NCBI RefSeq assembly: GCF_003258865.1
Contig: NZ_NPEX01000038.1
Coordinates: forward strand, 1 to 34,535
Direction: 5' to 3'
Origin: Rhodoplanes roseus
GTDB taxonomy: Bacteria > Pseudomonadota > Alphaproteobacteria > Rhizobiales > Xanthobacteraceae
DNA length: 34,535 nucleotides
Part shown: piece by piece, positions 10,337-17,852 of the stretch
How positions within the stretch are numbered: position 1 is the first letter of the stretch
Layout: the number at the start of each line of letters is the position of its first letter
Made by a program: the position numbers and the translations under genes
The notes under the pieces: model-generated
What the model saw: the letters and a program-made list of their open reading frames with translations, nothing else
Database searches by the model: none
What the model was told of the DNA's origin: nothing

Positions 10337-10359
10337 TTTTTCGCACACAAAGCGAAAAA
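10337..10359. promoter_or_regulatory. candidate operator, TTTTTCGC-N7-GCGAAAAA
   Basis: A perfect 8-bp inverted repeat with a seven-base spacer, ending 38 bases before the epimerase ATG at 10398. Half of each arm is A/T and no T-run follows, so it is more likely a dyad protein-binding site than a terminator. The binding regulator is not recognisable. Confidence 0.5.
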
Positions 10360-10397
10360 GCTCCGCAATGCGGGTAATGTATTAAGGGCTGTCATCG

Positions 10398-11417
10398 ATG
10401 ATTTCGCGGAACAGGCGAGTTCGAGCCATGCGTGCAGAACGAACGGCGCTGGTGTGCGGCGCCGGAGGATTCATCGGCGGCCATCTGGCGCGCCGGCTCA
10501 CCCGCGACGGCATCGCCGTGCGCGGCATCGACATCAAGCCGCCGGCGTTCGGTCCGCTCGACATCGACCGTTTCGTGATCGCGGATTTGCGCGATCCGGC
10601 GGCCTGTCGTGAGGTGATCGACCAGCCGTTCGACGAAGTCTATCAGCTCGCCGCCGACATGGGCGGCGCCGGCTACGTCTTCACCGGCGACAACGACGCC
10701 GCGATCATGCGCAACTCGGCGCTGATCAACATCAACGTGATCGAGGCGTGCCGCCGTGCCGGCTGCGAGAGCGTCTTCTTCTCGTCCTCGGCCTGCGTCT
10801 ATCCGCGGCACCGCCAGACCGACACGGACACGGCCGACTGCGTCGAAGCCTCCGCCTATCCGGCCGATCCGGACAGCGAGTACGGCTGGGAGAAGCTGTT
10901 CGGCGAGCGGCTCTATCTCGCGCACAACCGCAACGACGGCATGCGCAACCGCGTGGCCCGGTTCCACAACGTCTTCGGTCCGCTCGGATCCTGGGCCGAC
11001 GGGCGCGAGAAGGCTCCGGCCGCGATCTGCCGCAAGGTCGCGCTGGCGCGCGACGGCGGCCAGATCGAGGTGTGGGGCGACGGCCAGCAGCTCCGCTCGT
11101 TCCTCTACATCGACGACTGCATCGACGGAATCCTCCGCCTGATGCGGTCGCCCGATTTCGAGGGCCCGGTCAATATCGGCTCGGACGCGCCCGTCACCAT
11201 CAACCGGCTGGTCGACATGGTCTGCGAGATCGCCGGCAAGCGGCTCACCCGCCGCCACGTGCCCGGCCCGATGGGCGTGCGGGCCCGCAATTCCGACAAC
11301 ACGCTCTTGCAAGACAAGCTCGGCTGGACGCCGTCGGTGCCGCTGCGCGACGGGCTGGCTGCGACCTATCGCTGGATCGAGGCGCAGGTCGCAGAGGCGA
11401 CGGTCGGCGCGGCCTGA
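10398..11417 (+). CDS. GDP-mannose 3,5-epimerase
   Basis: A 339-residue extended short-chain dehydrogenase with N-terminal GAGGFIGGHL for NAD. Cys133 (SSACVYP), Tyr162/Lys166 (YGWEK) and Lys205 (GREKAPAA) occur with the same spacing as Cys145, Tyr174, Lys178 and Lys217 of plant GDP-mannose 3,5-epimerase. AADMGGAG, RFHNVFGPLG, WGDGQQLRSF and RNSDNTLL also match. The enzyme converts GDP-D-mannose to GDP-L-galactose and GDP-L-gulose through a 4-keto intermediate. The start may instead be ATG 10428, ten codons in; neither has a strong ribosome site. It heads a cassette with a glycosyltransferase 14 bases downstream and a carboxypeptidase, suggesting L-galactose for a surface glycan rather than ascorbate synthesis. 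Confidence 0.9.
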   Translation: MISRNRRVRAMRAERTALVCGAGGFIGGHLARRLTRDGIAVRGIDIKPPAFGPLDIDRFVIADLRDPAACREVIDQPFDEVYQLAADMGGAGYVFTGDNDAAIMRNSALININVIEACRRAGCESVFFSSSACVYPRHRQTDTDTADCVEASAYPADPDSEYGWEKLFGERLYLAHNRNDGMRNRVARFHNVFGPLGSWADGREKAPAAICRKVALARDGGQIEVWGDGQQLRSFLYIDDCIDGILRLMRSPDFEGPVNIGSDAPVTINRLVDMVCEIAGKRLTRRHVPGPMGVRARNSDNTLLQDKLGWTPSVPLRDGLAATYRWIEAQVAEATVGAA

Positions 11418-11431
11418 CGGCGGCCGCGCCC

Positions 11432-12427
11432 ATGGTCCGGCTCGTTCCGCGTGCCGTCGGCCGCCTGCTCCGCCGGGGCCGGGACAGGACGACCGAAGCC
11501 GTCACGCCCGGCGGCCCCTGCTGCTTCGTGCCGCGCGACGCCGGCCTGTTCTCCAACGTCAACTTCATCGCCGGCGAGATCGTCGGCGGTCGCGAGGTCT
11601 TCCCGCTGTTCACGCGCGACGCCGTGCAGCCCGGCACGGTGCTGCGCCAGTTCCCCTATTTCGATCCCGGCGGGGCGAACGCCTGGTTCGCCTTCTTCGC
11701 GCCTCTGGCCTATCGCGAGGGCGACGACCGCCACGCCGACATGGCGTTCCTGAAGGCGCTCCCACGCACCACCTGCGAGGCGGCCGATCCGGTGTTCCGG
11801 ATTCCGGCGGCGACCCGGGCCCTTTATGGCCGACCCGACTTCGCCACCTGGCGCCGCGCCGCCCATGCCCGGCTGGCGCCGCTGTTGCGGCCGGCCCCCG
11901 CCGTCGCGGCGGCCGTGGCGGCGGCGCTCGCCACCATGCCGGGTCCAAGGATCGGCGTGCATGTGCGCCACCCCTCGCACGGCGTCGAGCAGGGGCTGGT
12001 GCTGTTCGCCGACTATTTCGCTGGGGTCGACCGGCTGCTCGACGAGACGCCGGACGCGAGCCTCTTCCTCGCCACCGACACCGAGCTCGCGCTCGCGGCA
12101 TTCCGGCTGCGCTACGGCGATCGCGTGCGGTGGCAGCCCGATGTGGTGCGCACCTCCATCGACGACCTGCTGGTCTGGGCCGACGCGGCGACGCGCGGAA
12201 AGGTCGACGCGATGGGCTTCGTCGACGGCGTCGGTCACCAGACCCACTACCGGCTCGCCGCCGCGGGGGGAGCGGAGGGCCTGCGGGCCGGAACCGAGGC
12301 GGCGATCGACGTGTTCACGCTCGCCGGCTGCGACAGCTTCGTCTGCACGCTGTCGAACTTCACCCTCGCCTGCGCCTGGCTGGCGCCCGACCAGCAGCAG
12401 ATCCTGGTGGCGCGCCGCATGATATAG
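11432..12427 (+). CDS. fucosyltransferase-fold (GT23/O-FucT-like) glycosyltransferase
   Basis: A 331-residue protein; the ATG at 11432 follows the epimerase stop by 14 bases. An Arg-rich N-terminus leads to a region with no clear motif. The C-terminal half holds RIGVHVRHPSH, matching the donor-binding HxRR/HVR element of NodZ/FUT8 and protein O-fucosyltransferases, then LFLATDTELALAAFRLRYG (the usual FLATD strand) and CDSFVCTLSNFT (the usual D-x-[FL]-V-x-x-x-S-N-[FM] loop). Such enzymes use GDP-fucose; GDP-L-galactose, product of the neighbouring epimerase, differs from it only by a C6 hydroxyl. No signal peptide or TM, so cytoplasmic. The fold is moderately sure; donor and acceptor are inference. 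Confidence 0.6.
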   Translation: MVRLVPRAVGRLLRRGRDRTTEAVTPGGPCCFVPRDAGLFSNVNFIAGEIVGGREVFPLFTRDAVQPGTVLRQFPYFDPGGANAWFAFFAPLAYREGDDRHADMAFLKALPRTTCEAADPVFRIPAATRALYGRPDFATWRRAAHARLAPLLRPAPAVAAAVAAALATMPGPRIGVHVRHPSHGVEQGLVLFADYFAGVDRLLDETPDASLFLATDTELALAAFRLRYGDRVRWQPDVVRTSIDDLLVWADAATRGKVDAMGFVDGVGHQTHYRLAAAGGAEGLRAGTEAAIDVFTLAGCDSFVCTLSNFTLACAWLAPDQQQILVARRMI

Positions 12428-12447
12428 TTCCGGCCGGAGGGACGCTC

Positions 12448-13245
12448 ATGCGCCATGTCCGCTGGTCCTGTTCTTCGGCTGTGCTGATCGCCGCGATCGT
12501 GGCCGCGCCAGGTCACGTGCGCGCCGCCGATGCCGAGACGACGGCGCGCCTCGACGCGCTGGTCGCCGCCTATCCGGAGGCCCTCGCCCGCCACGACGGC
12601 CGCACCCTGTTCTGGCGCGACGGCACCGCGATGGCGGTGTCGGACGGGCGCCCGGACAAGCCGTTCAAGGAGCTTTTGGCCAACGCCTCGATCCTCGATC
12701 AGCTCCGCCTGCCCTACCGCACGGGTCGCCTCGACGCACCGCCCGGCCGCGACGACGATCCGGGCCGCTTCCGCAACGAGGCCTTCTTCAAGACGATGTA
12801 CGGCGATTGCACCAAGAGCGAGGTGCAGGCCCGCATGGTCGGCATCACCTGGCTGCCGAAGAGCTGGGGCAAGCGCGTGTTCGTCACGCGGGTGAACGGC
12901 GTCGCCGAGAAGCTGAAGGCCGTGTCGGACGAGATCGAAACGCTCCCGGCCGAGATCCGCAAGGCCGCCTACCCGATCGCCGGCGTGCTGGCCTGCCGCC
13001 CGGTCGCCGACACGGGCCGTATGAGCATGCACGGCTACGGCGCCGCCATCGACCTCAATCTCGACGTCTCCGACTACTGGATGTGGCAGCGCAAGACCGA
13101 CCCGATCCCCTACAAGAACCGCATGCCGCAGGAGATCGTCGACGTGTTCGAGCGCCACGGCTTCGTCTGGGGCGGCAAGTGGTATCACTACGACACCATG
13201 CATTTCGAGTACCGCCCCGAGCTGGTGCGCGCCGGGACGAAGTGA
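12448..13245 (+). CDS. VanY-like M15 family D-alanyl-D-alanine carboxypeptidase
   Basis: A 265-residue exported protein from ATG 12448 with CGGAGGGA upstream and a signal peptide ending near VRA/AD. The C-terminal M15 metallopeptidase domain has zinc ligands His195 and Asp202 in SMHGYGAAIDL and His252 in TMHFEYRPEL, preceded by a WYHYD motif. Proteins of this type trim D-Ala or other cross-bridge peptides of peptidoglycan. About 150 residues in front of the domain are longer than in minimal VanY and carry two cysteines. It lies 20 bases after the glycosyltransferase stop, probably in the same operon, linking that cassette to the cell envelope. Confidence 0.85.
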   Translation: MRHVRWSCSSAVLIAAIVAAPGHVRAADAETTARLDALVAAYPEALARHDGRTLFWRDGTAMAVSDGRPDKPFKELLANASILDQLRLPYRTGRLDAPPGRDDDPGRFRNEAFFKTMYGDCTKSEVQARMVGITWLPKSWGKRVFVTRVNGVAEKLKAVSDEIETLPAEIRKAAYPIAGVLACRPVADTGRMSMHGYGAAIDLNLDVSDYWMWQRKTDPIPYKNRMPQEIVDVFERHGFVWGGKWYHYDTMHFEYRPELVRAGTK

Positions 13246-13266
13246 GGCCGCCTCCCCGACGCTGCG

Positions 13267-14175
13267 TTACGGCGCGAAGCTCTTCGCCGCCTTTCGGGCC
13301 AGCGACAGGAACTGGCGCACCGTGGCCGAGGGGTCGCCGCGGCGGGCGACCAACAACAGCGGCGCGGTCGGGGTCGGGCGGCCTTTCAGCCGGCGATAGA
13401 CGACGCCGTCCATCTGCATGCGGGCGAGCGACTGCGGCACCAGCGACAGGCCGAGTCCGGCGGCCACGAGGTTCAGGGTGGAGACGATGCGCGGCACCTC
13501 CTGGCCGACCGCCGGGCTGAAGCCCGCCGCCCGGCACGCGCCGATGATGGCGTCGTAGAGGCCGGGGCCGCTGCGCCGCCGGTAGAGGATGAAGGTCTCG
13601 CCGGCCAGAGCCTTCAGCGACAACGACGCGCCGGCGGCGCCCCCGGCCAGCCCATGGGCACGCGGCAGTGCCACCACCATGGGCTCGGCGAGCAGCGGAT
13701 GCACGACCAGCCCGTCGGCCTCGACGGGCGTGCGCACCACGGCGACATCGACGGTCTCGCGCTGGACGCCGTCGACCAGCTCCAGCGTGCCGCCCTCCTC
13801 CAGGGTCGCGGCGACGCCCGGGAACGTCTCGCGAAACGTCCGGATCAGCCGCGGCACCAGCGGATGGAACGGCGCCGAGCTGGTGAATCCGATGCAGATC
13901 TGGCCCTGCTCGCCGCGGGCGGTGCGACGCGCGCCCGCCACGGCATGCTCGGCCTGCGCCAGAACGGCGCGCGCATCGGCCAGGAAGCTGCGCCCTGCCG
14001 CGGTGAGCTCGACGCCGCGCGGGCGGCGGCGCAGGAGCTGGACGCCGAGCTCGCGCTCCAGCGCCTTCATCTGCTGGCTGAGCGGCGGCTGCTGCAGCCC
14101 GAGCCGTTCGGCCGCGCGGGTGATGTGGCTCTCCTCGGCGACGGCGACGAAGTAGCGAAGGTGACGGAGTTCCAT
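13267..14175 (-). CDS. LysR-family transcriptional regulator
   Basis: A 302-residue regulator. The N-terminal winged helix-turn-helix reads MELRHLRYFVAVAEESHITRAAERLGLQQPPLSQQMKALE, with QQPPLSQQ in the recognition helix as in the BenM/CatM/ItcR-like branch. The effector domain has the usual two lobes (ICIGFTSSAPFHPLVPRLIRTFRE onward). The start at 14175 (MELRHL) was preferred over one 20 codons upstream because LysR proteins typically begin there. It is divergent from the aconitase gene with a symmetric T-N11-A box between them, so it probably controls that gene and itself. The ligand is likely an acid of the pathway encoded next door. Confidence 0.93.
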   Translation of the reverse strand: MELRHLRYFVAVAEESHITRAAERLGLQQPPLSQQMKALERELGVQLLRRRPRGVELTAAGRSFLADARAVLAQAEHAVAGARRTARGEQGQICIGFTSSAPFHPLVPRLIRTFRETFPGVAATLEEGGTLELVDGVQRETVDVAVVRTPVEADGLVVHPLLAEPMVVALPRAHGLAGGAAGASLSLKALAGETFILYRRRSGPGLYDAIIGACRAAGFSPAVGQEVPRIVSTLNLVAAGLGLSLVPQSLARMQMDGVVYRRLKGRPTPTAPLLLVARRGDPSATVRQFLSLARKAAKSFAP

Positions 14176-14178
14176 TTG

Positions 14179-14197
14179 CCATATCCAAAACATATGG
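14179..14197. promoter_or_regulatory. LysR-type binding site, CCATAT-N7-ATATGG
   Basis: A perfect six-base dyad with a seven-base spacer containing T-N11-A (T14182 to A14194), the classic LysR recognition-site form, immediately upstream of the LysR start and 78 bases upstream of the aconitase ATG. A second partial dyad, CATAGTATG (14211-14219), lies 20-30 bases nearer the aconitase gene and could be the activation subsite. Confidence 0.65.
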
Positions 14198-14274
14198 ATT
14201 TCGACTGAAGCATAGTATGGATCGACTGACGGCACGAGCCTAGGGATCCGGCGACCTCACCAGGAGACGCCGCC

Positions 14275-16575
14275 ATGTCCGCGAGCCCGACGAACACGAT
14301 CGATCCGACCCGAGAGTCCGTTGCCGCCCTCTATGCCGCGATGGCGCGTCGCCTGGCGGTGGTGCGGGGCCGGCTGCGCCGGCCGCTGACGCTGGCCGAG
14401 AAGGTGCTGTACGGGCACCTCGACGCGCCGGAGACACAGGAGCTCGACCCGGGCCGCGCCTATCTGGCGCTGCGGCCGGACCGCGTCGTGTTCCAGGACG
14501 TGCTCGGCCAGAGCGGCATGCTGCAGTTCATGCAGACCGGGCTCGACCGCGTCGCGGTGCCGACCACGATCCACTGCGACCACCTGATCCAGGCCCGCAC
14601 CGGCGCGGCCGACGACCTCGCCGCCTCGCTCGCCGAGAACGGCGAGGTCTACGGCTTTCTGCGCAGCGCCGCGGCCCGCTACGGCTGCGGCTTCTGGGAG
14701 CCGGGCGCCGGCATCATCCACCAGGTGGTGCTGGAGACCTACGCGTTTCCGGGCCAGCTCCTGATCGGCACCGACTCGCACACGCCGAACGGCGGCGGGC
14801 TCGGCACCTGCGCGGTCGGGGTCGGCGGCGCCGACGCCGTCGAGGTGATCGCCGGCCTGCCGTGGGAGCTGCTGCATCCGCGCCGCATCGCCGTTCATCT
14901 CACCGGCACGCTGAACGGCTGGGCCGCACCGAAGGACGTCATCCTGTATGTCGCCGGCGCCCTCTCGGTGTCGGGCGGCACCAACGCCATCATCGAGTAT
15001 ATCGGGCCGGGTGCCCGCACCATCAGCGCCACCGGCAAGACGACCATCGCCAACATGGGCGCCGAGCTCGGCGCCACCACGTCGATGTTCCCGTACGACG
15101 ACTGGATGGCGCGCTTTCTCGCGGCGACCGGTCGCGGCGATCTGGTGCCCGTGATCGAGCAGAACCGCGACCTGCTGGTGCCCGATCCGGAGGTCGAGGC
15201 CGACCCCGAGACATTCTACGACCGCGTGGTGCGACTCGACTTGTCGGCGCTGGAGCCGCACGTCTCCGGTCCGCATACGCCGGACCTCGCGCGGCCGATC
15301 TCGGCGCTCGCGGCCGCGGTCGCGGACAACCGCGACTCCCTGGTCGATCATCTCTCGGCGGCGCTGATCGGGAGCTGCACCAACTCGTCCTACGAGGACA
15401 TGAGCCGGGCCGCCGACATCGCCGCGCAGGCGCGCGCCCACGGCGTGCGCGCCGCGGTGCCGCTGATGGTGACGCCGGGCTCCGACACGGTACGGGCCAC
15501 CATCTCGCGCGACGGCCAGCTCGAGACGCTCCAGGAGATCGGCGCGGTCGCGCTGGCGAACGCCTGCGGCCCCTGCATCGGCCAGTGGCGCCGCGCCGAC
15601 CCGGCCGCCGAGACGCCGAACGTCATCGCCACCTCGTACAACCGCAATTTTCCCCGCCGCAACGACGGCCGCGCCACCACCATGAACATCATCGCCAGCC
15701 CCGAGATCGTCACGGCCTTCGCGTTGGCCGGAAAGCTGTCGTTCAATCCGCTCACCGACACGCTCGAGGGCGAGGACGGCACGCCGTTCCGTCTGGCACC
15801 GCCGCAGCCGGCGCCGGACGTGCCGTCGCAGGGCTTCCTGAGCGGCACTCGACGATGCGTGATGCCGCCGGCCGACGGGCGCGAGGTCGTGGTCGCCATC
15901 GATCCGGCGAGCGGGCGGCTGCAGCGGCTCGACCCCTGGCCGGCCTGGGACGGCGCGGATTTTTCCGACATGCCGGTGCTGCTGAAGGCCAGGGGCAAGA
16001 CCACCACGGACCACATCTCGCCGGCCGGCCCGTGGCTGAACCTGCGCGGCCATCTCGACCGCTTCAGCGACAACATGTTCATGGGCGCCGTGAACGCCTT
16101 CACGGGCGAGACCGGGCGCGGTCGTAACGTGCTGACGGGGGAGACGGACGCGGTCTCGGCGATCGCCCGCGCCTACAAGGCGCAGGGGCTGCGCTGGGTG
16201 GTGATCGGCGACGCGAACTACGGCGAGGGCTCGAGCCGGGAGCACGCCGCGCTGTCGCCGCGGCTCCTCGGCGGCGTCGCCGTGATCGCGCGCAGCTTCG
16301 CCCGCATCCACGAGACCAACCTGAAGAAGCAGGGCCTGCTGGCGCTGACCTTCGAGACGCCGGAGGATTACGAGCGGATCGGGGCGGACGATCGCATCAG
16401 CTTGGCCGGCCTCCGCGATCTCGCCCCCGGCCGCGCCGTGACCTGTGTGGTCCGGCACGGCGACGGCACGCAGGAGACGATGGCGCTGCGTCACACCTAC
16501 GGGGCGGCGCAGCTCGATTGGTTCCGGGCCGGCTCCGCGCTCAACACGATGTCGCGCCGGCGGGCGGCGGGCTGA
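14275..16575 (+). CDS. aconitate hydratase, mitochondrial-type
   Basis: A 766-residue 4Fe-4S hydro-lyase of the mitochondrial-type aconitase branch, distinct from AcnA/IRP and AcnB. Iron-sulfur ligands are Cys368 (GSCTNSSYEDM), Cys431 and Cys434 (ACGPCIGQW), with spacing as in mammalian aconitase. LIGTDSHTPNGGGLG, SYNRNFPRRNDG, TTDHISPAGPWL and GDANYGEGSSREHAAL complete the active site. It interconverts citrate, cis-aconitate and isocitrate. Its place beside a LysR gene and a CoA-transferase/hydratase operon suggests a dedicated accessory copy for an external tricarboxylate or a related hydratable acid rather than the housekeeping enzyme. Its last 35 bases overlap the convergent CoA-transferase gene. 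Confidence 0.9.
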   Translation: MSASPTNTIDPTRESVAALYAAMARRLAVVRGRLRRPLTLAEKVLYGHLDAPETQELDPGRAYLALRPDRVVFQDVLGQSGMLQFMQTGLDRVAVPTTIHCDHLIQARTGAADDLAASLAENGEVYGFLRSAAARYGCGFWEPGAGIIHQVVLETYAFPGQLLIGTDSHTPNGGGLGTCAVGVGGADAVEVIAGLPWELLHPRRIAVHLTGTLNGWAAPKDVILYVAGALSVSGGTNAIIEYIGPGARTISATGKTTIANMGAELGATTSMFPYDDWMARFLAATGRGDLVPVIEQNRDLLVPDPEVEADPETFYDRVVRLDLSALEPHVSGPHTPDLARPISALAAAVADNRDSLVDHLSAALIGSCTNSSYEDMSRAADIAAQARAHGVRAAVPLMVTPGSDTVRATISRDGQLETLQEIGAVALANACGPCIGQWRRADPAAETPNVIATSYNRNFPRRNDGRATTMNIIASPEIVTAFALAGKLSFNPLTDTLEGEDGTPFRLAPPQPAPDVPSQGFLSGTRRCVMPPADGREVVVAIDPASGRLQRLDPWPAWDGADFSDMPVLLKARGKTTTDHISPAGPWLNLRGHLDRFSDNMFMGAVNAFTGETGRGRNVLTGETDAVSAIARAYKAQGLRWVVIGDANYGEGSSREHAALSPRLLGGVAVIARSFARIHETNLKKQGLLALTFETPEDYERIGADDRISLAGLRDLAPGRAVTCVVRHGDGTQETMALRHTYGAAQLDWFRAGSALNTMSRRRAAG

Positions 16576-17800
16576 CGCCGACCACGCCGGTTTCGCGCAA
16601 CGCCGCGATCTCCTCGGGGCTCTTGCCGAGGAGGTCGGCCAGGACCTCGGCGGTGTGCTCGCCCAGGAGCGGCGGGGCGCGGTCGTAGCGGGGCGGCGTG
16701 CCGGCCAGGCGCAGCGGCGACGCGATGGTGGCGACCGTGCCGCCGTCGCCGCGCGGAAGATCGACGCGCAGGCCGCGGTGCTGCACCTGCGGATCGGCAA
16801 ACACCTGGGCGTAGTCGTTGATCGGCCCGCACGGCACGCCGCGCGCCTCGAGACCCTCGATCCAGTCGGCGGTGTTCCGCGTCTTCAGCGTCGCGGCGAT
16901 TTCGGCCGTCAGGGCGTCGCGGCCGAGAATGCGGCCCGTGGTGGTCTTGTAACGCTCGTCGGCGGCGAGGTCGGCGCGGCCCAAGACCTCGCAGCAGCGC
17001 TGCCACTGAGTGTCGTTGCCGACCGCGATCACCACATGGCCGTCGGCCGTGGCGAACACCTCGTAGGGCACCAGGCTCGCATGGGCGTTGCCGTAGCGAT
17101 GCGGCACCTTGCCCGACGCGAAATAGCCCGTGATCTGGTTGCCGCCGAGCGCCACGATGCAGTCGAGCAGCGCCATGTCGATGTACTGGCCGCGGCCCGT
17201 GACGCTGCGGTGGTTGAGCGCCGCCAGGATGGCGATCGACGCGTACATGCCGGTCAGCACGTCGGCGATGGCGATGCCGACCTTCTGGGGGCCGCCGCCC
17301 GGCTTGTCGTCGCGCTCGCCCGTGATGCTCATCAGCCCGCCCTGGCCCTGGAACACGAAGTCGTAGCCGGGCTTGTGGGCGGACGGGCCGTCCTGGCCGT
17401 AGCCCGTGATGGAGCAATAGACGAGCCCCGGATTGTTCGGCGCCAGGCTCGCATAGTCGAGCCCGTAGCGGGCGAGATCGCCGACCTTGAAGTTCTCGAT
17501 CAGCACGTCGCTCGACGCGGCGAGCTCGCGCACCAGCGCCTGCCCCTCCGGCCGGGCGATGTCGATGGCGATCGAGCGCTTGCCGCGATTGGCGGCGGCG
17601 TAATAGGTCGAGTCGCGCGTCGGGTCGCCGTCCGGCCCGGCGACCCAGGGCGGGCCCCAGGCGCGGGTGTCGTCGCCGGCGCCCGGACGTTCCACCTTGA
17701 GCACGTCGGCACCCAGATCCGCGAGGTTCTGGGTGCACCACGGGCCGGCGAGCACCCGCGAGAGATCGAGCACGCGGATGTGAGACAGCGCTTTCGTCAT
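16541..17800 (-). CDS. CaiB/BaiF-family CoA-transferase
   Basis: A 419-residue family III CoA-transferase. The N-terminus IRVLDLSRVLAGPWCTQNLADLGADVLKVE is diagnostic. The catalytic aspartate is Asp180 in VGIAIADVLTGMYA, equivalent to Asp169 of formyl-CoA transferase, followed by HRSVTGRGQYIDMALLD. It moves CoA between an acyl-CoA donor and a carboxylic acid. It is the last gene of a minus-strand operon (two hydratase genes, Bug receptor, this gene), 52 bases after the receptor stop. Next to LysR, aconitase and MaoC-type hydratases it recalls itaconate or citramalate activation, but the acid cannot be read from sequence. Confidence 0.92.
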   Translation of the reverse strand: MTKALSHIRVLDLSRVLAGPWCTQNLADLGADVLKVERPGAGDDTRAWGPPWVAGPDGDPTRDSTYYAAANRGKRSIAIDIARPEGQALVRELAASSDVLIENFKVGDLARYGLDYASLAPNNPGLVYCSITGYGQDGPSAHKPGYDFVFQGQGGLMSITGERDDKPGGGPQKVGIAIADVLTGMYASIAILAALNHRSVTGRGQYIDMALLDCIVALGGNQITGYFASGKVPHRYGNAHASLVPYEVFATADGHVVIAVGNDTQWQRCCEVLGRADLAADERYKTTTGRILGRDALTAEIAATLKTRNTADWIEGLEARGVPCGPINDYAQVFADPQVQHRGLRVDLPRGDGGTVATIASPLRLAGTPPRYDRAPPLLGEHTAEVLADLLGKSPEEIAALRETGVVGVSPPPAGATSC

Positions 17801-17852
17801 GAGCCTGGAGGATCCGAAACAGTGAGGCGCGGGCCGGAGACGCCGCGACGGG

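Larger units (their letters stand above)
9684..10397 (+). other. 714-base gene-free region with repeat array upstream of the epimerase
   Basis: No credible gene. It holds four of the five 41-nt repeat copies, all on the plus strand, and an 8-bp perfect inverted repeat near its right end. Copies 2 and 3, and copies 4 and 5, are each 111 bases apart, and the second pair lies exactly 384 bases after the first. The sequences inside the two pairs also resemble each other (CGACACCGATGTTC against CGACTCCAATGTTC). The last 100 bases are AT-richer than the surroundings and probably contain the epimerase promoter. Confidence 0.75.

Noticed and set aside
9656-10348. A minus-strand open frame across the repeat region in which repeats read FPIR
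   Set aside because: The repeats are in phase only because the spacings 111 and 273 are multiples of three; composition is Arg-rich, no ribosome site, and other frames are also open.
14257-16800. An 847-codon minus-strand open frame opposite the aconitase
   Set aside because: Low-complexity Arg/Val/Gly/Asp sequence without motifs; the aconitase on the plus strand is certain.
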